From assembly GCA_902728285.1 (NCBI GenBank), contig CACVBU010001154.1, positions 1 to 64,000 on the forward strand: a DNA stretch of 64,000 bases. The letters run 5' to 3'. The notes under the pieces are model-generated. The model worked only from the letters and a program-made list of their open reading frames with translations, did no database searches and had not been told where the DNA came from. The stretch is from Clytia hemisphaerica. Taxonomy: Eukaryota > Cnidaria > Hydrozoa > Leptothecata > Clytiidae. This document shows positions 1 through 9,700 of this stretch, in pieces. Every line of letters begins with the position of its first letter. Position 1 is the first letter of the stretch. A program made the position numbers and the translations under genes.

Positions 1-206
1 GGTTCACCAAGAATCTTACCTGAGCACTTGCTCGAACACCTACACAAGTAAGTAAGTAATTACAAGTAACACAAGTAACTAATTAATTTGATGCTGAAAA
101 TACAAAAGAACAGAAATTGACACTCTATTCAAGCTCCAAGAGCGTCGAAATGGCTGCTCTACACATTTTGCACTTGGCTTTATAATCACTTTAGGTGAGA
201 CAGTGA

Positions 207-487
207 AGGCTTCTTCATATAAAGACGAAAGACATGTATCTATTTCGGATCCGGCATGCGGGAATATTGTCAGGACCTGCAGGCGACCTGGTAGGGTTGA
301 GTACCCCCCCGCTTATTAAGTTTTGTGATATTTTCCAACCCCCCCTCTTATTCCAAACCCCCCGGCTATTAGGTACCCGGGAGTAACTCACAAAGAACCA
401 GAAAGTCAGAAAAACTACAAACAAGAGACTGGAAAGTACGAAATAAGTCCAGATCCGTCTTTCGTCTTTATGAAGAAGCCAAGACCA
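207..487. repeat. Short inverted-repeat (MITE-like) element
   Basis: A ~27-bp segment at 207-236 (beginning aggcttcttcat) recurs inverted at 461-487, enclosing ~225 bp with C-rich runs. The arms could form a hairpin. No target duplication is clear. I see no gene in the rest of 1-887; the apparent minus-strand reading frame at 215-628 runs through this repeat and is judged spurious. Confidence 0.45.
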
Positions 488-887
488 GGTGAGACAGTGG
501 TGAGCTTTACTCTTCAATTCGATAAATAAATGATCATAAGAGAAAGACTCTACGGTGGAGAAAGAGGAAAAACTCGATAACCCAAATTTATCTGGTCGCC
601 GGTCGTGGTTGCTGGTCTTGGTCGCCATTTCTGGTCGATGTTTAGAAACTCCCTGTTTTCCCTCTCTTTCTCCCTCCTACATGCTGTTTAAATTCTTTTG
701 AATATATTTTAAATAGGGTGCAGCGTTGTTACTGAGAATTATTTTACTCCTATGAAATTAAACAAACCTCGTGCGAAAGAAAGAGCCAAAATAGAAAGGA
801 ACATGGCATCTCAAAATTTTCCAAAAATAAAAACTCTTCAAAAAAAGGAAAAACGATTTTTCATGTTTAAATGTAAACCATTCTCAG

Positions 888-3286
888 GGAATGACATGTA
901 AACTCTGTGTCAAATGGGAAAAGACAATAGAATCAAGCAAAAAATTTTCGGAAGCATTTGTGAAAGGATCTAAGAATTACAGAAGATCTGCTGTAGCTGA
1001 ACATGAAAAGACAACACAGCATGACAAGAGTAAAGAACTTGTTGAAGAAAAGGAAATAACTTGAAGAAGAGGAAAGATGCAAAGCACCAGGAGCAGTTTC
1101 CAGAAAAACTGTAACTGTAATTCAGGTAAAAATAGTTTTGTTTCAATTACATATTAGAGTTACATTGGTAAAGTTCTACTACACTGAAATTCGACCTATC
1201 ATTATTTTGGATTTTAACAGTCATTATAGCCCTGGTAAGAAATCAACCATTACCCCCAGTATCCAGCCAAGTGAGTTTTAAGATTTGCCCTGGTGAACTT
1301 GTCAACCAACTGTCCCTTCAAGTGTTTCTTTTTCACGAGGTAGTCATGAATGGCCTTTTTGGACCTACCCGGAGGTCCTATAATTATAAATTAACTGATG
1401 TTTGTCCGTTTGTTAGTTCGTTACCAACTTTTCTCAAGATTTCATCATTAGTTTTTCTGATTTTTTGCACAAAGATGCGTATTAGCAATGCCCAAAACTT
1501 GGCCGAGTCCGATTTTTGAGAAAGTTTTTTTCTGGTTCAAAAATGCCGGAAATATGCCGGAAAATGCTGTTTTTGCAGATTTTCATCGGACTTTTTCCTT
1601 ATATTTCGTTGTTTTTTCACACAAAAACATTATTAATAGCAATGTCCACGATCAAGCATGGTTCAATTGTCAATAAAACTGATTTTTGAAGCCGGAATTT
1701 TCTAAAAATTGCCAGAACAACCAATTTTCGCCAGAAAAAAACGGTATTTCTTGAATTTCTTGGTCAATACCTAAATTGTGACGGAGCCCGATTTTCGAAA
1801 AAATTTCATTTCCGGCCGAAAATGCCGGAAATATGCCAGAAAAACTGGTTTTTTGGCATTTTCTCGAGATTTTATCATTAGCTTTTTTGCTCAAAGATGT
1901 GTATTAACAATGCCCAAAACATGGCCGAGTCTGATTTTTGAGAAAAATTTTTTCCACTGGAAAATGCCTGAAATATGCCGGAAATTGCAGTTTTTCTAGA
2001 TTTTCATTGGACTTTTCCCTTTTAATTGGTTGTTTTTTCATTCAAAAACATTATTAATAGCAATATGCCCACCATCAAGCATGTTTCAATTTTCAATAAA
2101 ATTGATTTTTGAAGCAGGAACTATTTTAAAAGTCACCGAAACAACCTATTTGCCGGAAAGACAGTATTTCTTGAATTTCTCGAGCTGTACTTTATATTTT
2201 TTATGAAATTTTGCACACTGATGCAATATGACAATACCTAAAATGTGACGGAGCCTGATTTTCGAAAAACATTTTTCTGCTGGAAATATGCTGGAAAAAC
2301 CGGTTTTTTGACATTTACTCGTATTTTCATTTTTAGTTTTTTCTGATTTTTTGCAGAAAGATGCATATTCGCAATGCTCAAAACATGGCCGAGTTCAATT
2401 TTTGAGAAAATTTTTTTCCGGTTGAAAATACCGGAAGTCGCCGTTTTTGCAGATTTTCATTGGATTTTCTCCTTATATTTCTATGTTTTTCACACAAAAA
2501 CAATATTGATAACAATGCTCACCATCAAGCATGATTCAATACACGGGTTTCGAATTAAATCTGGCGCGAGAGAAAAAATCAAGTAAATAAAAGGAGCGAT
2601 AAGGGGAAATGCCTTATAAAAGGTTGATAGATTTCCTTTCTTCTCTTTTGAAAGCCAGGTGTTCATTCAAAAGATGTTTTTCTATTTTAAATTCAATAAA
2701 AGAAATATGATTAAACGATTGACTTTTTATTTTAATGTTTTTTGTTTTCATAATGACCCATAAAGTCTGTCAAAATGGAAAAAATGAGCTAAAATTGCTT
2801 GATACACGGCCAATTTTCGTTCTGTTTACTTGATATTTTTCGTGCAAATTTACATGGGATCAAAGTTAAAGCTAAGCAAAAATTTAATTCGAAACCCGTG
2901 TATTGTCAATAAAACCGATTTTTGTGACCAGAACTTTCTATTTACTTTTTCCCTACAACCCTTCCCTCTCCCCCCATCAATCAATGATGAATTTTTTGCG
3001 TTATGCATTTTTCGCTAAACGCTATGTTTTCTGACTGATTTTTTTCATTTTTCTCCTCACATTGCTATTTAACTTTCATCATCAGGTAGGTCCATACAGC
3101 ATCTGGCTTGTTTTTTTAAAACACTCCAATGGGTGCACCAATTGTCAAAGGGTTAAAAAAGATGTCCAACACTGAAAAAGAAGGACTTTTAAAACTATTC
3201 CAAATTTGAATGCATACAAAGGCAGACCTTACGTTGATTTTACAGATTGGGTAGAATGGGCTGAGTTAAATGGTATTAAATTCAAC
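888..3286 (+). pseudogene. Decayed TTF-type zinc-finger (hAT-transposase-like) gene
   Basis: Two blocks resemble the TTF-type zinc-finger proteins of the ZNF862/C17orf113/KIAA1586 group, whose C-terminal part derives from hAT transposases. Block 1 (888-1126) reads GMTCKLCVKWEK, then FVKGSKNYRRSAVAEHEK and a further His, giving the Cys-x2-Cys...His...His arrangement of that finger. A stop at 1062-1064 is followed in another frame by a Lys/Ala-rich tail that ends at a good donor (CAG/gtaaaa, 1127). Block 2 (3129-3286) reads APIVKGLKKMSNTEKEGLL, then a stop, then in another frame YKGRPYVDFTDWVEW, matching the segment that follows the finger in the family. A repeat fills the intervening intron. 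With two frame breaks and no transposase core, this is a pseudogene. Family assignment is from remembered motifs. Confidence 0.65.
1361..3093. repeat. GCCGG-rich interspersed repeat, copy 1
   Basis: The segment starts with GGACCTACCCGGAGGTCCTA and ends with GGTAGGTCC, giving 9-bp inverted ends. The interior is a chain of diverged ~110-370-bp subunits built around AATGCCCAAAACATGGCCGA, repeated GCCGGAAATATGCCGGAAA blocks and TTTTCATTGGACTTTTTCC. Related copies lie at 37587-40233 and about 61190-61720. No protein is encoded; the short open frames simply follow the repeat period. Superfamily unknown, and the exact termini are uncertain because similarity may run slightly past GGTAGGTCC. Confidence 0.6.
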
Positions 3287-3703
3287 GTTAGGCAAATACT
3301 TTTTTATTTATTGATTTACGGATCTGTCATCGTTATTTTTGCCAAAAAAAAAATAGAGATTTCAAAAACTTTTATATTCACTTTTTCTCCTCCGACCTTC
3401 AAAAAATCAATTTTCTGAAAATGTGTGTACAATATAGGGCCTTAGATCATTATATTGCGATTCATTTTTTAGTTTTTAGGGTCTAAAGTATACCTTTGCA
3501 ATCTCTTTTTTACATCACATTTTTTTGTTTCAGATTATTATTATAATTTCAGGCATTTACTTTTTAAGTTTATTTTTCAGAGAATAATACAATAATAATG
3601 ATATATTAAACAAGAAAAGAAGAATCGATATATAAAGTGGATTATGAGAATCTGTTGGTTGTCTTCATTTGAGTATTGTGGTTTGCCTTGACGGATTGTC
3701 AAC

Positions 3704-6700
3704 ATGAGTCGACACAGTGCATCAGGACGTGTTCAATTCCCATCACCCAGTAATGTTAATCAGAAACAGAAACAGCAAACCCCAAGAAAATTTGATCAAA
3801 AGCCTTTGTTTATGGTTCAAAACTTTGACCAACCTTCTTTCTCTGGTTATAATCAACGGTAAGTTCATTATTGTTGACATGAATTTCAAGATGAAAAATG
3901 GTCCAACTCATTTATAATCATTTGTCAAAAGAATCCCCATAGATGCGGGATATACATTTTTGATTTGGCAAAACCCCTTCTTTTTCCTGTTATATGAGCA
4001 CATGAACACATGTGATTTATAAAAGCACCCTAAATTGCTGCTCTTTATAGTAGAGGGGTAGGTTTTAAGTAGGATTTACCTTATTGGAACTAATTTTCAC
4101 GGGAATTAATTTTAGCGTTTTTCGCGGTTCGTCAAAATCATGAAAATCATGAAAATTAATTCCCGCGAAATACAAATTTTACCAATTTTATTGAAAAATT
4201 TGAAAGGTGCCTAGGAAAATGAAAGTAAAACCGCAAAAATTAGTTCCCGCAAAAATTAGTTCCAATAAGGTATCAACCTTTGTCTTTGTGTATTCAGATT
4301 TTTTAGAGATTTTATGGATTTAATTGATTTTTGCGGTGTGCCCAACAATGACCTCATTTTTAATTTGGAGAGCCATACAATAACAGTCTCACATGTGACA
4401 TTTAGATCTTTCTATGTACAAAAGGAAACAACTTTAAAATATTTATAAACAATATAAAATAATGCATTCATATACAAATTGATACAAAAGAAAAATAGAT
4501 TCTTAATATTTAGATAATCTTAATGCAACAAGTATCTCAAAGAAAAAGGAATAGGTAGAGTTTTCAGGTAATTCATCGGAAAGTTTTCCAGGATGGTTTT
4601 TGCAGAGAGTTCTTCTAATGTTAACATTTTTTGTGATGGCAAGCAACATATTCTAACATTAGCCCTGTCTTTCTTCCTTCTTTCTTTCAAAGCGAAGATC
4701 TCGGAACCAGACCAGTTCACATGCAAACTGGATATACGGAAAGTCTCATTGCCAATGATAATTTTTGAACAAAAGATCCCTTTATGTATGTCTACAACAA
4801 AGATCTCTCCAGTAGTGCAACCAGCATATAGATTCAATGTTTTGAAACATGAATGAGCAAAGAAGCACGTCAGTTGCTTGGTAACCTCGATATCTTTCAA
4901 ATTGAAATCTTTGATATTTCTTTGTTCAGTATCGGTTAGTTTTTGAACCTCGATTTGGCCACAAGTGCTGGCTCTGATTAAAACATCTTTATATACAAAA
5001 TCTGTGACCAAGAAATATGACACAGTGTCAGTCTTTTTTATGTTGTGTAGAAATTCTAGTCCGTATGTATTGTTGTTTTTCAAGGTGCACACTACTGCAT
5101 TATCCTGCTTCACTGTTCTGGAGGAAACTAAGAGGACCTTATTTTCACTGGTATTAAATCGAATGTCCTTCAAATAATTCCATAAGAAATGATTAGAAAG
5201 ACTGATTTGCGCGTAATGGGAAAGTCTCAAAATATCTGAATCACTTTCACTTTCGATTTTAATGAGATTGAGTAGTTTGTTGTTATTGGTGAAATGGATG
5301 ACAGCCAGGAATTGACTGTTCGGTGAAAGTTGGTAACGATGTTGATTCACCAGAGCAAACGATGAATTGAATGTGAGCATCATAGCATTACGGTGAACAG
5401 GTAAGGTCTTCTGGCCGTGAAATTTGATGTAGGAAATGCATAATTTACGTTGTAAACAACTTCGATCTTTGATCTCTTCCATTAGTAAACAGAAACTCTG
5501 ATTGGAGCTGAACAAGATGTTATCGTAGTAATTATTCGTTGAAAATTCTTTCATCTTTTTACTTTGTCCAGTAGCATTGATTGAGTAGAGTGTGAAAGAT
5601 TTACTATCTTCTGTATTCAAAGATAATATTGATTGCCCATTGTCGACGAAATGTCCTTCCAAATTGTTTGGTAGAGTCAAACCAGCATTTTTGTTCTCCA
5701 CAATACTTGTATTACCATAATAAACTGGTATCCCTTCCTTCGAGTTTTGTCTCTTGATTTTGTGTTGCGATTTATCGAGGAAAGAGCGTCGAGGTTGTGT
5801 CTCGTCCATTCCTGTAGCTACGCTGTATAATATGATATGATGTTTTCCATAAAAAGCCATCGCTGCATTGCTTGACGACATCAACAAGTAAGCCAACTAA
5901 CCAAATCAGATTTTGAACAAAATTTTGATAGCAATTTATATAGTGTGCATTGACATCACAAGTTAATACCATGCATAATGATTTTGATCTAATCTTATCA
6001 TTAGTGAATTGGATACATGTAAATTGGATTATTTTTGATGTTCTCTCATTGATCTAAAAACAGTTTGTATGAAATGTTGCTAATAACCTCTCATTATATG
6101 AAAGATGGAGAGATAGAGAATGACTTATTTAACTCTCTCTGTGATAAGATCTACAAAAAAGCACACACTGTCCCTTCCAATGGAATAAAGATTAAAAATT
6201 CATTTTTATACGAGGACACATATGGAATCTTAATAATCAAAAGAATTTTGACAGTATTGAGCAAAAATAGACTTAGATCTTATTATTTGTCTCTTTTAAT
6301 AACATTATGGATCTAGTAGCAGATCATCAGGTAATTTTCATCTCATCTCTGCACACTTAAGAGTGGATCAGACAAGAGTCCTATGTTACCACAAATTTAA
6401 AAATTATTCCATATCAGAGGAAAATAAACTCCTCGGTCAGTTATCTGATCAGGCTGATGTTCTTTTCATCTCTCGACAACAAAAAAAGTATAATATTTTC
6501 TTTTTCCTCTCTTCTTCTTTTCTCGACATGGTTTCATGTTTCGTTGGCCAAAAGTTTTTGATGAACCATTCACCAAAACAATGAGAGAAAGTTTCTTTTT
6601 TCTCAAATGGGACGTACTATTTTTATATCCCGCACATAAATTATACATAACTTGTCTACTTTTGTTATTAAACTTCATCAAGAAAGATAAAGAGAGAAAA

Positions 6701-9700
6701 ATTCTAGCTATTCTGATGGTTTACCTATGTTATACAGAGGATTATGAACCTTTGTAATGTAAAATAAACCTCACTTTAAAACTCTATAAAACTTATTCTG
6801 CTACATCATTCCTTTGAAAGAAGTAGCTCAACTTTAATACTTTCCTGAGGGCAAAATTAATGAAAAGACTGAAGTTCAAGGTAGAGGCAGCCAAGTTTTG
6901 TTCTCTGTGAAACACCCCCTCGAACTAATCTCAAAGTCCAACCTAAAATTACAAACTTACTTTTAAAGGAACTACCATTATAAAACTGGTAAAGCTATCC
7001 ATCATTCTCCAAAAACTCTGATCTTCATTTTGCCAACTGTCAGTCATCATCAGAACTTTTAATCAAATAAGCAAGCCCACAGTGAGATAAGCAAATTGAA
7101 TCACAGACACTAAATCCAGATTTAGTACAAACAAAACACTATATCAGCAGCAACTAATTTCATTTTATAGAGTTACTGATTTGCACGAAAATCTCATAAT
7201 AATAATAAGCAGATCTAATGAAATAACTTATTATCTCTTTACCATTTAATTACTTTATGATCAAACCATAAATAACTGTTCTCTTTAATTGGATTTGCTG
7301 CTTATCATGCCTTTAGCACATACAGCATATTTTATTATATTGAATTAACGTGGTATTGCTACAGACTTTAATAGGAACCTCTCCATTTGGTACCCAATTC
7401 CAAAACCTTATCACAGTTACTGATTCACCCACCTTCACTTCAAACTTAGATATGATAATAAGTTAGGAGTGGTTCAATAGTCTTACCCTTAAATAATGCA
7501 AGAAACCTTCACATAATCGAAACTAGTGGATTTAGAACTTTCATTTTATAAATTAGAAAGGTCAGAGAGACTAGATAATTATCTTTTCATGTCTTTTCCA
7601 ATATTTTGTGCAGAATTTGAAATAAGTTTCAGTTTCAACACTTATACCACTTGTAGGCTGGTAACCTGAGCTTCCATTGAAATTAAATACCATATGAGAA
7701 ACGTTCGATGTTTTCATGTATATGGATGAAACTTCTCATACTCATCTTCAAACTTGTTCTTACTTTTTCAGGGCAGCGCCACTGATGTCCCTCGGGAAAC
7801 GAAAATCAGATTCTCCAACGTAAGTCGTGTTATGTTTTATTGGGTGATGCCTCCTGTTTCACTTACAGGAGTATATTAAGCGTCTTGCAACTTGATCTAG
7901 AATATCTAGTCACTTAAGACAGTTGACAAGCATTCTACTACTCCAATTCTCTATTACCAATCTCAATAATTGAATTATATTTCTTGGACAAGTTAGAAAT
8001 TTACGTTATTTGGAGCTTCATCCGAATGGTTCCATAAATTGAAAATTTGTGCATGTCCTTCGAGCGTTCGATGTCTGGATTGGAGATTAGACGGTGACTT
8101 TCACTCCTGCCTATTCTAATTGTTAGAGTGGGCAGAAAATTGACAGTTCAAACATTTGCTTAAAAAGATTGTCTTTGCATTGACGTAAAAAAAAATAGGG
8201 CAACACTTTGACTTTTGCCAGCCATCTTTCTGCCCGACTTTAATTAACAATTAGCATAGGTAGGGCAGACATTCGATTGTCCAAACTAGGAGTTGATGAC
8301 AGTACACATTATTCAACTACAACCACTCCATCGATTTCTCTACATTTAAATTTAAGCAGGCGTATAAGAAATGAAGCCAAAGTTCAAACTGCAAATTTTT
8401 ATAGTGCAACCTCTCAAAATCTGGCGACATTTCGCTCATTATATAATGGGTGCTGTTAAACCCTAATAATGAGAGTGATCATTATTACATTCGAGGTAGG
8501 AATGGAAAGACATTACGTGGTCTGGTGGGAGGGACAAAGCAATTAGTGGATAGTTTTATGCGAAGTTAATCTTTTTTGATGGAGTGTGTACTCTGTATGC
8601 ATAGACTACAGTAATAATTATGCCAACCGGCGACCGTTATTGTAAAGGCGTCAAATACCTCAAATTATTGATTTCAAAACCCCGAAGGTGCTGAATTGAA
8701 ACTGTTAAACGGGAAATGAAGACACTTTTTTCCATTCAAAACGCATGACCCGGGTGATGTTTTCATACAAGCGCCAGATTGAAAGTAAAACCAAACGCCA
8801 GATTTTGAAAAATATGTCGCTTAGCAACAAAGAAAGGACAATTGAACGTCCTGGATGCCTTTCATTTTGTGCCTTTTTAGACTTTGATCTGGTCTGTGAA
8901 ATAGGGTCAAGCTGGAGTTTTTACAAGGTTTTTGATGATTTGGTTGGTCGTTGAATCTTGAGACAAAGGATTTTATTGCTTTTTCTAAAGAACGCGTCAT
9001 CTCTATTATTTCAAATGACCAATTAGTGAAGTATCTTATAAAAACTCCAGTTCATCCCGTGAAATATCTATTCGATGTTTTCTATTCAGTTCATTTTCGC
9101 GAGTGAAGCAACACATTACTGAAGAGAGGATAACTAACTCCATGCAGCAATTAAGCTTACATCATAATGAACCAACATCCAGTCGTGATGACCAGCATCG
9201 AAATAATAACACAAACAGGTTGGTATTTATCATCCGATCGGTATTTATGTTGGTCTTGAGAAAGTCCTGTTCAACGACCAATAGCCATAGATTTATAAAG
9301 CCCGAAGATGTCGTGCCTCAAGCCATTGCAGACAAAAAAAAATTGAATATCGGAAAAAATATTGTTGCTATTGTTTTCGAAAACCCGTGAAGCTTCTGAT
9401 TGGTCAAGCGCTGAAATTCTATTGTAATGTCACGTGACTTACGGCACACTTTTCAGCAAAAGTGATGGCAAAATACGCTAATCTTTGCTCCAAATGTGTG
9501 GGTATTATTTTAAATTTACCCTACAATGTACGAGTCTAATTTTAGGAGCCAACTATTTGGTTATTATCTAAGAAGAAAAAATTTAATTGGGCCACCCTTT
9601 AATTGGTGTTTCGATACATTTAGTTTAGTTATTTTTGAAAAGAAAAGGTAACCCTTGTTATTCGTAAAAAATGTGATTATTGGAATAAACGCGATGAAGC

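Noticed and set aside
215..628. 137-codon minus-strand frame
   Set aside because: Runs through an inverted repeat and C-runs, with no recognisable domain.
6065..6316. 83-codon frame in intron 1
   Set aside because: No ATG at its start, no splice partners, and composition like the surrounding AT-rich DNA.
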